Positions 12,771 through 25,267 of a DNA stretch of 64,000 bases are shown here, one piece after another (within the stretch, counting starts at the first letter, position 1; each line of letters begins with the position of its first letter). The position numbers and the translations under genes are program-made. Source of the stretch: Cyrtodaria siliqua (taxonomy: Eukaryota; Mollusca; Bivalvia; Adapedonta; Hiatellidae); assembly GCA_037043455.1 (NCBI GenBank), contig JAWPHD010004467.1, positions 1 to 64,000 of the forward strand, in the 5' to 3' direction. The notes under the pieces are model-generated. The model ran no database searches. It had not been told where the DNA came from and worked only from the letters and a program-made list of their open reading frames with translations.

Positions 12771-12910
12771 GTCTAAAATATGTATGAAACAAAAAAATAA
12801 ACGTAGTGATTATTTTGTTGTATTTCCAATGTTAATATCTGTCTAAAATATGTATGAAACAAAAAAATAAACGTAGTGATTATTTTGTTGTATTTCCAAT
12901 GTTAATATCT
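12771..12910. repeat. Perfect 70-bp tandem duplication
   Basis: 12771-12840 and 12841-12910 are identical, each opening with GTCTAAAATATGTATGAAAC. Perfect identity means a recent event. Confidence 0.97.
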
Positions 12911-12984
12911 GTCTCGTGTGTGTATATTATAATTATTATATATTTGTAATGATGAAAAACTGTTATAGTTTAAGTCAATAAAAG

Positions 12985-13182
<198 letters not shown>

Positions 13183-13385
13183 ATTCAACATCTGGTGTTA
13201 AGTCAATTTTAAGTATTTTGTTTTTATTAGTACATAAATTATAAAAAATGTATGCATAATATGAGAAATATCGTCAAATCTTTAACACCACTAAAGCATT
13301 TTGCAACCTCAATTTCTACGGCTAATTTCGCGAATTCTGTTTCTAAGCAGAAAAATAGAATCTTTATCGCCGAATAATAATAATA

Positions 13386-14305
13386 TTAAACAAGAAATGT
13401 CACAGTAAGTGACAAATGCCCCCGAAGTGACCTCTGCCGGTAAGTGTGACCTTGACCGTGGATTTTGTGTGCGACATATCGTCTGGTTGTTGTGAGCACT
13501 TGTGCCAAGTTATTTGAAAATCTGTCCAGGAATGCCAGAGTTATTGACTGGACACAATTTGGCTTTTGAACTCTAAGTGTGACCTTGACCTTGGAGCCAC
13601 AGACCTGGATTTTGTGTGCAACATGTGTTGTTGTGGTGAGCAATTGTGCCAAGTTATTTGAAAATCCGTCCATTGTTGTCAGAGTTATCAACCTGACACG
13701 ATTGTACGGATGAATGAACGAATGAAGGGACTAACGGACTGACAGACAGTGCGACTACTATATGCAACCCTTCGGGGGCATAACAATAAAAAGAAGTGTC
13801 TTACAATCTGTCCATTATTGTCAGAGTTATTAACTGGAGACGATTGTACGGATGGACGGACGGACGGACGGATGGACAGATGTCATCCGACTTTTTAGCT
13901 CTGAGCATAAACATATCGTTCATATATTCACAAACCCCTTCGGGGGTATTTGTCACTTACAGCGACATTTTTATACCGCCGCAGAGTGGCATTTAGTACT
14001 TGCAATGTCCGTCCAGCAGTCTGTTCGTCCGTGCTAACGAAATACAAGAAAAGTGTGACCTTGACCTTGGAGCAATTACGAAACCAACAGATATATTTAA
14101 AAATAATTTTAAAAAACAATAAAAAAATACAAAAAAATTTATTAAAAAACAAGAAAAGTGTGACCTTGACCTTGGAGCAATTACGAAACCAACAGATATA
14201 TTTAAAAATAATTTTAAAAAACAATAAAAAAAATACAAAAAAAAATAGTAAAAAATGAATAAAAATATTTAAAAAAATAATTAAAACAAAAAAATAAAAC
14301 AAACA

Positions 14306-14341
<36 letters not shown>

Positions 14342-14857
14342 ATAAATAATTAAAAAAATATATTTAATCATTTTTTTTTCGCGACACAACGTCTTGTTGT
14401 GGTGAGCAATTGTGCGAAGTTATTTGAAAATCCGTCGATTATTGTCCGAGTTATGAAGCGGACACGAGTGTACAGACGAACGGATTTTGACCTTTGATCT
14501 CTAAGTGTGACCTTGACCTTGGAGCCACGGACCTGGATTTTGTGCGCGACACGTCGCCTTGTTGTGGTGAGCAATTGTGCGAAGTTATTTGAAAATCCAT
14601 CTATTATTGTCAGAGTTATGAAGCGGACACGAGTGTATAGACGAACGGATTTTGACCTTTGACCTCTAAGTGTGACCTTGACTTTGGAGCCACGGACCTG
14701 GTTTTTGTGCGCGACACGTCGTCTTGTTGTGGTGAGCAATTGTGCGAAGTTATTTGAAAATCCGTCCATTATTGTCAGAGTTATGAAGCGGACACGAGTG
14801 TACAGACGAACGGACAGACAGTGCGATTACTATATGCCACCCTTCGGGGCATAAAAA
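13386..14857. repeat. Dispersed-repeat block with GTGACCTTGACCTTGGAG units
   Basis: Several ~165-190-bp units in tandem, each with GTGTGACCTTGACCTTGGAG, GTTGTGGTGAGCAATTGTGC and TTATTTGAAAATCCGTCC. Sub-blocks end in CCCTTCGGGGCATAA at about 13780 and 14850. An A-rich duplication with a 105-bp period (about 14051 and 14156) and a poly-A run (14308-14339) interrupt it. The long minus-strand frames here are repeat artefacts. Confidence 0.85.
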
Positions 14858-15014
14858 AAGTTAACAAGAAAGGAAATTTTATAATCTTTCTATCGGTATA
14901 TGAGTTTTAAAAATCGGTATATTGGTATTAAAATTATAAATTAAAAGGTTCCCAATTTTATGAAAAATGGTTTTCATGTTCCCAAAATGCAAAACAAACA
15001 CGCACACGGTAAAC

Positions 15015-15215
15015 TGCTCAAAGCTACAGAGTCCCTATATCAATCGATTTCTTCTTTGTAGGCGCGTCTTTATTTGTAAATTCATGTTTACCAGCTCATG
15101 TCGAAATCGGGTATTTAAGCGAGCAAATATAGCGCAGGAAATCATTTACTGTATATACATCGACCAGTGCACATCGTACCTATACACAGGTAACAGTAAT
15201 TTTTACAGAAAAATT
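15015..15215. repeat. Dispersed repeat shared with 39.5-40.5 kb
   Basis: Segments such as TCATGTCGAAATCGGGTATT and CAGTGCACATCGTACCTATA recur inverted at about 40400-40500 and 39630-39690. The left part (CTACAGAGTCCCTAT) is shared with 39535-39550 and, inverted, with about 17640-17660. Confidence 0.7.
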
Positions 15216-15230
15216 TTTTTAGTTTTTTTC

Positions 15231-15298
15231 TGGGCTCGAACACACGACCTTCTGATTTCAAGTCCTGTGCTCTATCCACTGAACTACAACGCTACTTG
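15231..15298 (-). repeat. tRNA-like SINE head (Ser-TGA-like)
   Basis: The minus strand gives TAGTTCAGTGGATAGAGCAC with a perfect four-pair D stem, anticodon loop CTTGAAA and B box TGTTCGAGCCC. The T stem and acceptor stem do not pair, so I call it a tRNA-derived repeat rather than a gene. Confidence 0.55.
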
Positions 15299-15580
15299 AG
15301 AAAATAGTATACTAACTACATGTACCATATATTTTGAGGCGAAATAACAACATATTTGAACGCAACTAAAGATGGATCAATAAATATGCAGTCCATATTG
15401 TCGCACGTGTAAATTAACATTGCCTGGTGTAATACTGTATCTTATCAATATGAAACTAATACTTCACCTCAAATCAACCATATCTCGACTTTTTATTTAG
15501 CGCTTGATGAGTTTGTGTGCGCGCTCTTCTTATTACGTAATGCCGATTTAGTGTTAAAAATGCTACAAAATACCAATAAA

Positions 15581-15662
15581 TAGCAGTGGTCTAGAGGTTC
15601 AGCGTACATCTTTCAAATCTTACAAGTGCAAGGCTGTGGTTCAAATCCCGTTCTGGGCAACT
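15581..15662 (+). repeat. tRNA-like SINE head
   Basis: A-box-like TGGTCTAGAGGTTCAGCG and B box GGTTCAAATCCCG at tRNA-like spacing, followed by a T-rich run. There is no matching acceptor stem. Confidence 0.5.
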
Positions 15663-15759
15663 ATTTTTTTATCACATATATTCTACAGCCGTATATTTAT
15701 CGATGTTACCTGTACGGAAGCTAAATAAAAATATGAAATTTTAGAGAGAGAATAAGTTT

Positions 15760-16632
15760 TTATTTACCCTCGCCGTGTTAAAACTAGTCATTTTGGCGAG
15801 CTTTATCAATAGATGATTACGGAAGCCGAAGAGTCCTGTTGAAGCATAACGTATGTCGTCCAAGTAGTTTATTGTAGAACTGTAGAAGGCATCAGCAGAG
15901 CTGTAGAAGAGTAGAAATCCATCGCAGATAGCCTGTAGTAGATTTAGTTTTCCAAGAAGATTAGAGTTGAATTGAAGATTTCGACCAATGGGATGACCGC
16001 AAAATTGGCAAGTAGGTCAATCCCATTTCCGGCTCGAAAGAAGTTTGTAGCTCTCCGCCAATCAGAAGGCTCCACGCGTCTGTAGAGGTATCCCATGTAG
16101 ATCGATCCAGCTGTTCCTTTCTGTTGGTACTGGCTCCTCCGTTGTACTCACTGATATACATGATACTTATATCAGAGAGTATCTCGCAGGGTTAATCCAA
16201 CATCAGTATCCATGGTGGGTTATAGTGAGTAGCCTTGTTCCATCGTAGACTGCCTCTTGTCATCATATGCGGGGACTCGCAGTGACCAGGGGCATCTCGC
16301 TGGTAAAACGTCAGTCTTCAGTAGAAGCTTTCAATTGTTCATCTTTATGGCCACGTTAAAACAGGCTAAAAACATATTTACAACATATATGAGGTTTGTT
16401 CAAACCTCCCCGTGGCTTTCCTACACTGTACAGCGCAATTGTACAGAGTAGGGCGGATGATTCCAGACAGCGGCACGCCTTGCGGAGTCACTTTGTCCCA
16501 GACGGCCGCAAGACGTCCTGCCTGTTTGGTGGTCTGAACTGGAATGTGTGATCTGTGAAATTTTAGTAGTAGTATAAGGTTTTATTTTTCCTCGCCGTTG
16601 GCAACTAGGCCTTTTGGCGAGGTTTTCAATAG
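15760..16632. repeat. Segment bracketed by related 55-bp ends
   Basis: 15762-15816 and 16576-16632 are diverged direct copies of TTTTATTT..CCTCGCCGT...TTTTGGCGAG..TTTCAATAG. The enclosed 760 bp has no recognised product; a 66-codon minus frame at 15961-16161 matches nothing I know. Confidence 0.45.
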
Positions 16633-16640
16633 TAGTTTAT

Positions 16641-17559
16641 TTATTATAATCTTAGTAGTTTAAATAATGTTACTAATGCTTATCAATCACGCACGGATGG
16701 CAGGATCCAAGCAGACGCAAGACATGGCAATAGATGGTTTGCAGGGACACAAGAAGATTAACTTGGCAGAGGCTGAGTGATGGGGACACAGGTGGAATAA
16801 GCTCATGTTGGTCTATTTTATATATAAAATTCAATCGAGGATTATAAATAATAATTTTATTTTCCAGCGCCAGCGCGTCACCATTTCTTAAAAATGATTT
16901 AACTTAATATGTACATATATACATAATCCATGTTGTGTCTGCTTCATGCTCCCTTCCAAATATAAAACTAAATAGGACAGCCAGGAATTTCTATTGACTT
17001 AACTGTTGATATAAAACAACCAAATATTAAAATCACACACCGGGGCTGGTGGGGTCATACAAAGTAGTGTTACATGGAATTATACGACATAAGGGAGTGG
17101 GAGTGGATGGAGTGGGGGGAATATGTAACTTAGTAATATTATTGTTTATAAGATAAACATTTAGGACATTTTTAGGACATATTTAATATTTAATAAGCAT
17201 CTCCATGACACCAAAAGTATAGGGTTGACCCCACACTCATCCTGTCATGGAGTCCTATCAAAAGTCAGCTAGACATGTCCACGACGCCATGAGGTAGGGC
17301 AGTCCCCACACTCACTTAGTCCTGGCGCATTATATATATAAAAGTATGTGATTGGTCCTGGACCGTTGTGCCTGCGTTGTCATCAGACTCAAAAATCGCC
17401 CCAACGCGTCCACCGGATCAGTCCCATATTATAACTGTATCAATTAAGTAGTTTATAATATTCATATGAAGAATAACGTACGTCTCTGTGTTGACTACCA
17501 CCCAGAGAGCCAGTACAGCGACCGTCTAACCTACATTTAAAATTTTACGCATCGATTTC
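16641..17559. other. Intergenic DNA, no gene recognised
   Basis: Two similar phrases ending CCCCACACTCA (about 17230 and 17310) suggest a short diverged duplication. Nothing coding was seen. Confidence 0.45.
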
Positions 17560-17665
17560 TGCTTATATACCGACTTTTGGGGTGTTCGTCGATTTGAAAC
17601 TACTTCACACGTGACTCATTCATATTCATGAGTTATTACCAGTTAAAATAGGGACTGTACAGCTT
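17560..17665. repeat. Inverted partner of the 39.5-kb repeat
   Basis: TACCGACTTTTGGGGTGTTC to CAGTTAAAATAGGGACTGTA is the reverse complement of about 39535-39612, a dispersed copy pair in opposite orientation. Confidence 0.8.
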
Positions 17666-18439
17666 TAATTAAATCTCTGTCACTGGTTTGAAACTGAATG
17701 TCTTCAAAACTACAATCGTTTCATTATTAAAATGTTGAAAGTAAAAAGATTTTAAATTAGAATTATTATAAACTACTACTTACAGCTTAATGGAGTGTAC
17801 CGAACATGATAAAACCTTTTTTAATTCCAAATAAAAACTTGTTATAAGCAAATTACTATATTTACTTACAGAAACGAGAAATTTTAAATGTAATTTAACA
17901 GAAAATGTCTGAAAATCACAATTCTTACCCATACTTTTGTGTTGATAGGGTTTGCAAAAAAAAATGAGATTTTGAGTCCGAGTCTGATTGTTTGTGCTCA
18001 AAACGTTGATGAATTACTTGGTTGTCAGACAAAATAAGTCTGACGTGTGTATCAGTGTACTGCAATATTGCCATGGCGTAATTGTCTTATAACACTCTGG
18101 GGTTCTCCTCACACTTTGGTGTTCTCCACAGTGCAAAATCCTCACAAGTCATCTTACAATGCAACTCGGCTGAGATCAATATTGTTTTAAATTAAACACG
18201 CATAGGCAGAATGTATTATTGAGTCAATGTTCGTTAAATATGTATACTTAACACATCGCCTGTTGTTTGGTCAGGGAAATATAAAGATGCTGACACCAAG
18301 TTACCCACAATTTGCTGTTCTTGCGTTTAAGCCGAAGAATTTCAAGCTGGTGTCTGAAATTTCAAGTACTATCTAATTAGTTCGTGTTTAAGTGATTCAT
18401 ATTTAGCTTAAAAAGATGATTCGTTGTTGTTGTTTTTTA

Positions 18440-19196
18440 TGGGATGGGAGTTGTCCGTCGTCCGTCCGTCTTTATAAATGCTATATTTTGCCTCGTTAAG
18501 ACAAATAGGGCCTTCATTTTTAATCTGATCTTGACCAAACTGTATCAGATTGTTAATATTAATGAAAGCTCAAAGAAATTCGAAAACCAGCCAGATTGGA
18601 CTAGTAACAGCGGAGTTATGGCCCTTGATTGAGTTAAAAATGCTAAAGCTTGCCTCATTTAGACGATAGGGCATTCATTTTTCATCCGATCTTTACCAAA
18701 TTCTACCAGATTGTTACTAACAATGAAAGCTCAGATAAGTGTGTAAACCAGCCAGATCAAACTAGTAACAGTGGAGTAATGGCCCTTGATTTAGTTAATA
18801 GATATTTTGCCTCTTTAACACGATAGGACCTTCATTTTTCATCTGATCTTTTTCAAACTTTACCAGATTGTTGATATCAATGAAAGGTCGGACGCGGTCG
18901 AAAACCAGTCAGTTCGGACAAGTAATAACGGAGTTATGGTCCTTGTTCATCTTGTTAACATGATAGAGGTCAAATTTCCTGAGCAACCTTTTTTCCTCAG
19001 ACTGTATATGTCCATAAGATCTCGGATGAGTTGAATAATGGGCAAGATCGGACCAGTAACACCAGAGTTATGGCCCCTGAATTAGCTAAACATGCAGTTT
19101 TACATGTTGTTGAAACGATATAGACCACATTTCTTGAGCAATATTAACCAAACTGACATTTTTTCTTTAATTTTAAATGTTGCTTTTTTTGTTATA

Positions 19197-19227
<31 letters not shown>

Positions 19228-20095
19228 AGCTGTACGAAGTCAGGTCAGATCAGCTGAGCCAAAGAATCTTCGTCCATCGTCCGTCGTTGGTCACAGCATC
19301 AAACGACTTCTTGTTTACATAACAGGATATTTTTATCTCGACTTTTCACAAAAAAGGCAAGCAATTCTGCTTGCCCCGTGCAACCGCTTCTTAGTAAACA
19401 TTCTCGGTAAGTTCATATCTCAGACATTGCATGACAGAATTCATTGAAACTTTAAACATGTAGTCAGTATATTACATGTCACGCGCATGTCGCATAACTC
19501 TGCAACTTATTTTGACAAAGTTATGCCCTTTTTATACTTAGTTTTTAGCTCTACTGATCAAAGATCAGCAGAGCTTATGCCGTGGTGTGTCGTCAGTCTG
19601 TCCGCCTGTACACTTTTTTTTGTAGCGACTACTCCTCTGGAACTTCTTGGCGAATTTTCGCGAAACTTCACAGGAATGTTGCTGTTGATGTCTAGTTGAT
19701 CCTAGCAAAATTTTAGTTCGGCCGGAAATTCAAGATAGCCGCCACGGCTAAAAATAGATTTTTTAAAAAACGTTTGTAGCGACTACTTCTTGAAAACTAT
19801 AAGTGATATCCATATGGGACTTTTTCTAAAATGATCAGCATGACATGATGTTGATCCTTGTTGAACTTTATTTTGATTCGACATTAAACATGGCCGACAG
19901 CGGCCATCATTGTTTACTAGAGTTTATATAGTAAAAATGTGTAGCGACTACTCCTCTGAAACTACTTGACGGATTTTCATGAAACTTCGCAGGAATATTG
20001 CTCTTGATGTCTAGTAGATCTTAGAAAAATGTCAGGTCGGCCGGAAATTCAAGATGGCCGCCATGGCTAAGTAACGTAAGTAACGTTTTGTGAAT
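18440..20095. repeat. Composite bivalve-type dispersed repeat block
   Basis: Units of about 160 bp carry TTTGCCTCGTTAAGAC, CCAGATTGTTAATATCAATG and GGAGTTATGGCCCTTGATT. They are followed by a module with TTAGCTCTACTGATCAAAGA and CGGCCGGAAATTCAAGATGG. The same modules recur in the same order at 30199-31860. A 29-base poly-T lies at 19199-19227. Confidence 0.8.
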
Positions 20096-20269
20096 TTTGT
20101 AATTGCTTAATTTGGTATATTTTATTAATATATGAATAGATAAGCAGTTAAAATTTGGCATATAATTTGCAAATTTTCTTTAAAATTGGTCACGTAAAAA
20201 ATACGGAAGAGTCGTGAAAATTATATGCAAACTTCAATATTTGATACTTCATATATTTAATAAATGATG

Positions 20270-21080
20270 TAACTTAATTGATAACGTACGTAACGTTTAA
20301 TACATGAGGTAAAAAATATTAGCATTGGCATAACTTAATGTTTTTCAAACTTTATTGTTACAATCGATGATGTCTAGAGGATTGCTGTAAAAACATCTTT
20401 ATTAGTTAGCTGATTTTTCTAGATGTCTCGTAAAACACGAACAATTATTATTAATTATTTAAAAAAAATAACAATGTAACGGACAATACAAGAAGCAAAC
20501 ATTGTTCACATCATGAATACGTATGTCTGTAATAACCTGATATAAAATATATATTTAATGTACTTAATTGCTTAAGCCAAACACCATCATTCAACAAGGT
20601 AACGTAAATTATGGTAACGTAGGCTTAAAAACGCAGATACCCAAGGTATAAACATTAATTGAAACAAGATTTTATATTTAAAAAAGCATAAATAATGTTC
20701 AAAATGAGTACAATCAATTATGTCTAAAGGATTGTTGCATTAAAGCTTTAATAGTTTATTGGATGATGTGTTCTAATTTCTTTTAACATACGGAAAATAG
20801 AAAATGATTTAAAAACACAAAATGTAACAAACATTACAAGAACCAAACATTATTACCATCATGAACACGTATTTCTGGGATATCTGCAAGGTTTGGAATA
20901 TTTTTTGGATGTAACATTAAGTGTTTTTAATGTTTTAAGTTAAAAAACTTAATTTAACAATGCAACGTAAATTACGGTAACGTAGGCTTAATAACGCAGG
21001 TATACAAGGTATAAAAAGTAAGTGAAACGAAAGCTTGTGTTATAAAAACATGAATAATAAAGACAATTAAAAATACGCAT
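20270..21080. repeat. Diverged ~362-bp tandem repeat, about 2.2 copies
   Basis: GTCTAGAGGATTGCTG at about 20369 pairs with GTCTAAAGGATTGTTG about 360 bp on. AACGTAAATTATGGTAACGT at about 20602 pairs with AACGTAAATTACGGTAACGT at about 20964. Identity is roughly 70-80% by eye, with no open frame. Confidence 0.75.
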
Positions 21081-21940
21081 ACGCTTTCTTTCATACATTT
21101 TTAGTCATCAAATTGCAATAAAATTAATTATTTATTTATAGGTAACGTATTCTACACCCTGTAACACGATAACACCGCGATGCTCAGATGGCAGACAAGT
21201 TGCAAAATACTTCATACATAATGGGCTTTCTGAAAAATATTGTCTGCAACATTCCCCTGGGGAGGAGGGTTCACCTTATTAGCTCACGTCCTATATCTTG
21301 TTTACTTCTTGAAATGAAGTATTCTGTATTCTGTATATTCCATATAGTCAGTTGACATTTATCGATATACTCTTAACATTATAGACAATTACCCTTCACA
21401 TGTTCACATTTCGTGTGTGATTCAATGCGTTTCTAAGTACATATGAACATTAAAGACCTTCGAAAAAAAACGCATTGTTTTAATATAGATTACAAATTCC
21501 AACATTAAAATAGCATATGCTGAATTATAAACATGAATCATTTTATTATATTCCAAAAGCAAAGCCATAGGCCCATGTGATCATACAACATATACATTTT
21601 CAACAGACGTAGTCAGATTCGTGCATAGATGTACGAACACATATCGGATGCAAAAATCAACACAGTTTACTTCTTATTAGAGAACAAAAAACACAAATTG
21701 CTGCAAACATGAACAACTCAGAATTTCCATTTCAAATTTCACGGAGAAGGTGAATAAATCTATAGAAACATATCAGTGTTATTATATATAATCATATCCA
21801 TGCCATGAACATAAGCATACATTTTAAACATAGTCAACAATGCTCTATTTGCATTTTTAAACGTGACAAACCACCACACACCACCACACACAAATATATA
21901 CATGAATATGCGACAGAACTACATATTACACATTACAGTT

Positions 21941-22920
21941 TATTGCACCTCGCACAAAATCCTAGGAATTTCATTGGATTAGAGCGTTCACATGGTGACC
22001 CTTTATTATTCTATAGTGGGTCAGTAGATTTCACAGAGGGTCACTGAAACAATATGGACTACAATTCCGATTCAAAGTTTGAATCATTTGAAAATAGTTC
22101 TTGAAGGCGTTAGGAACAAACATAATAAGTAAATTAATAATGTTTTTAAACTGTCTGTACAGGTCGTGACGTCAAATTGCAAGAACGTTTCAATGACGTT
22201 GGTGTTCCATAAAAATGGGTTAAATATCGGTGTTTGCCTTTAAAAAAATGGTGATCTACGCAATAAATCAGTTATTGGGTTTGTTACTGACTCCCAACAG
22301 AAATATGTGGGGTCAGTCAGATATATAGGGGGATTCGGCTATTGCCTCGCCCCCTATAAATCTTACTGACCCCACATATTTCTTTATTGCACCTCGCACA
22401 AAATCCTAGGAATTTCATTGGATTAGAGCGGTCACATGGTGACCCTCTATTATTCTATAGTGGGTCAGTAGATTTCATAGAGGGTCACTAAAACAATATG
22501 GACTACACTTTTGATTCAAAGTTTAAATCATTTGCAAATAGTTTTTTAAATCGTTAGTAACAAACATAATAAGTAAAAATAATGTTTTTAAACTGTACCG
22601 GTCGTGACGTCAACGTCATGACGTCAAATTGCGCGAACGTCTCAATGACGTTGACGCTCCATTATAATGGGTTAAATATCAACGTTTGCCTTAAAAAGGT
22701 GCTCGATGCAATAAATCAGTTATTGGGTTTGTTACTGATCCCCTACAGAAATAAATCGCCTCGCCCCCTATAAATCTGACTGACCCCACATATTTCTGTA
22801 GGGGGTCAGTATCGCCTCGCCCCCTATAAATCTGACTGACCCCACATACTTCTGTAGGGGGTCAGTAACAAACCCAATAACTAATAGTAGAGGGTCAGTA
22901 ACAAACCCAAATCACTAATA
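21941..22920. repeat. Large direct duplication plus GACCCC/GGGGTC palindromic repeats
   Basis: Copy 1 (21941 to about 22300) and copy 2 (22384 to about 22740) share TATTGCACCTCGCACAAAAT through GTTATTGGGTTTGTTACTGA. The right part is tiled by inverted modules of TCTGACTGACCCCACATATT and CTGTAGGGGGTCAGT. Confidence 0.85.
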
Positions 22921-23129
22921 TGAGTACTCACTGGGAGGAAATGAGATATGGAATTACAATTACATCAGATCAATTCATTCTTAGACGTTTCCTTATTTCA
23001 ATATACAGACTTAAGTTTTTAATTTCCTTTTCATTTTTGCTGTAAATGAGTTATTTTAGTTTGAACATGCTCTGTCGATTAAAAAACTTTTTAATATATA
23101 TTTTTTGGATATCTTTAAGCATAACGCAA

Positions 23130-23300
23130 TCTAAATGGCGTGAGAGGTGTTGTACTCGACATTAACTCTCATGAACAGACTCATTAATACCGAGTCTGCT
23201 ACTTTAATCTATTGATTGTGTTTGTTGCTTCCAAGGGATCCCATTCAGTATTTATTGACATTTACAGCGTTTTGTTTAGTGCTGTGTGGCGGCCGTAAAA
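23130..23300. repeat. Dispersed repeat (GAGTCTGCTA family)
   Basis: Shares CGAGTCTGCTAC, TTTGTTGCTTCCAAGG and GCTGTGTGGCGGCCGTAA with 55976-56150, and in weaker form with 56580-56710 and 6055-6140. Confidence 0.65.
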
Positions 23301-23536
23301 TGTTGTAGACATTTTCTAGTACGGAAAATCAGTAATGGATGTAGATACATGAACGAGACGTAATAGTTGGCCATTACATAAGTAGCTCCATTAACGTCTG
23401 TATATTTTTGGTAATTATAAAAGGACTGTTGAGTTCCGGTTTATTTCCGACGCACATGCGCAGCAGGCTATACGAACGCCATTTTGCTTTAGTGTACAAA
23501 GACGGATCCTGGTGTACAGTAGGTCGACGTTATACG

Positions 23537-24256
23537 TTACATTGGACATTGAACTAAGGTTTTATAAGCGCATTCTCTGATCTTAGGAGACTTTACCTTA
23601 ATGTTCCTCTTGACAAAGCCAAGGGAGCTGTTAGCCTTGGCTGTGATCCTGTTAATGTGAGTGTTCCATGATAGGTTACTGGTGATGTCTACACCGAGAT
23701 AACGAGCATTCTCAGTTGCCTGTAGAACCTGTCCATGGAGCATGTACCTTGTGGGTTTGGCCTTTTTTGACCTAGTTATATGAATTACTTCACACTTTGA
23801 TGGGTTGAACTCCATATCCACGAGTTGTGTCTCGCACGATCTCTTCTCTCTGAAGCCATGCTGCATATCACTGAGAATGTTGTTCCTGTTGAGGTGTTTT
23901 ACAAGGTTTGAGGCTACTATGTGCTCAAGCACCTTACAGATGATACAGGTTAATGAAATAGGGCGGTAGTTAGCCGCAACTGACCTGTCTCCCTTCTTGT
24001 ATAAGGGTGTAACATTAGCAGTGGTCCAATCTTTTGGTACTTGGCCTTGTTCCATAGAAAGTTGGAATATTACCTTTAAGATTGGTGCAATCTGCTGTCT
24101 CAATTCCTTCAGCACTAGTGGCTTCATCTTGTCTGGGCCAGCTGCTTTGGTAGGATTGAGATTACCCAATAATTTAAGAATACCATTGGTGGATATATCT
24201 ATATCAGGCATGGCAGTAATGTTTTCTGGTTTTGTTGGATCGTCATCATTTGTCAT
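23537..24256 (-). pseudogene. Non-LTR retrotransposon reverse transcriptase fragment, core deleted
   Basis: A continuous 239-codon minus-strand frame matches the RT of jockey/CR1-like non-LTR elements. The fingers region is clear: TKAAGPDKMKPLVLKEL, then PLYKKGD and NYRPISL, then LEHIVASNLVKHL and QHGFREKRSCETQLV. At about 23815-23822 the frame jumps directly to MEFNPSKCEVIHI and the thumb (ARYLGVDITSNLSWNTHI). The palm segment with the catalytic (Y/F)ADD box, roughly 120 residues in relatives, is missing. The element is also cut at both ends, with no endonuclease and no 3' tail. It cannot reverse transcribe. Curiously, the deletion kept the frame open. Confidence 0.9.
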
Positions 24257-24769
24257 TGGATTTCGACGTCATTATGTAAACGACGGTCAGGCAGTTTATA
24301 AAATAATGGTGATTATTACCAGCTGAGAGTCAAGGTAACGATATTTCTAACTAAACTTTAAAAGCTACTGCAGTATCAATAATCTAAAATACAATGTTTA
24401 AATGAAAACGCATCGCACTTTAGTGATATAGATAGATGTAACGGTAAAGTCGGTGGGTGGGGAAATTTTAATAACTGCAGAATGCAGTCTGCTGTTGCCG
24501 GTAGCGGAAGTTAAGTTTCCACGAAATGTGAGCGTTTTTACAGATGTTGAATGGTGCTTAAAGATTCAGTTCTGTTTATTATGTTCTGAAAAATGGTTTG
24601 GCGTAGGAACAGGGATGGGGTGGGGGCCCAATAATGTAAAGGGGGTGGACCGGGAATGATCAGAGTATGTTCAAAGGGGCCTGGGCGGCACAGTATGTTT
24701 TGGCTCCCACTCCACCCCACCACCAAAAAAATACAGTTTTTAGTAGGAGTTTGGATGGTTGCATAGTAA

Positions 24770-24826
24770 TTAAATCACGAGCGCATTAGCACGATTGATT
24801 TAATTATTGCGCTCGTGATTTTATTA
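24770..24826. repeat. Short palindrome (hairpin)
   Basis: ATCACGAGCGCATTAGCACG and its partner ATTGCGCTCGTGAT form an inverted repeat around a short AT-rich loop. It is possibly a MITE remnant. Confidence 0.55.
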
Positions 24827-25267
24827 CTAGCATCGGAACGATTCTAATTGATTTTAACACAACAATAACCCCATTGTTTATGCTATTGTGGGGGCACTAT
24901 ATTTTATCGGAGGTCAAGGTAATCAGGCTGCTATGTTTACAGGCTGTTCCATTGGGCGCCCCTGTATGCAAAGTTCTGCATGCCAGTGCATGGTACAACA
25001 TGCTTAAATACACCAGTATCACATGACAAACAATTAAGTCATTGCTTACGGCGTTTAGCTTGCGCAGCTGCGCTGTATGACGTCAAACGTTCTCAGACAG
25101 ACTCAGCTTGTTCAAGAAGCTTATTAATGTTACTTGTACTGATGCATATGATGGGTTGAGTGCAAGCTTTGGGAGCATGGCAAGTTTGATGTAATTAACA
25201 TTTCATTAAAATTACTGTTGAGTTTGCCTTCGTGTATATTTACCAAGTGATGTAACGTGGCGCTTCC

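Noticed and set aside
13928..14769. Minus-strand frames of 133 and 153 codons
   Set aside because: One is mostly poly-Phe from a poly-A run; the other is a tandem repeat translation (GFSNNFAQLLTTTRR repeated).
15961..16161. 66-codon minus frame between bracketed repeats
   Set aside because: No family resemblance, and short frames of this size are expected.
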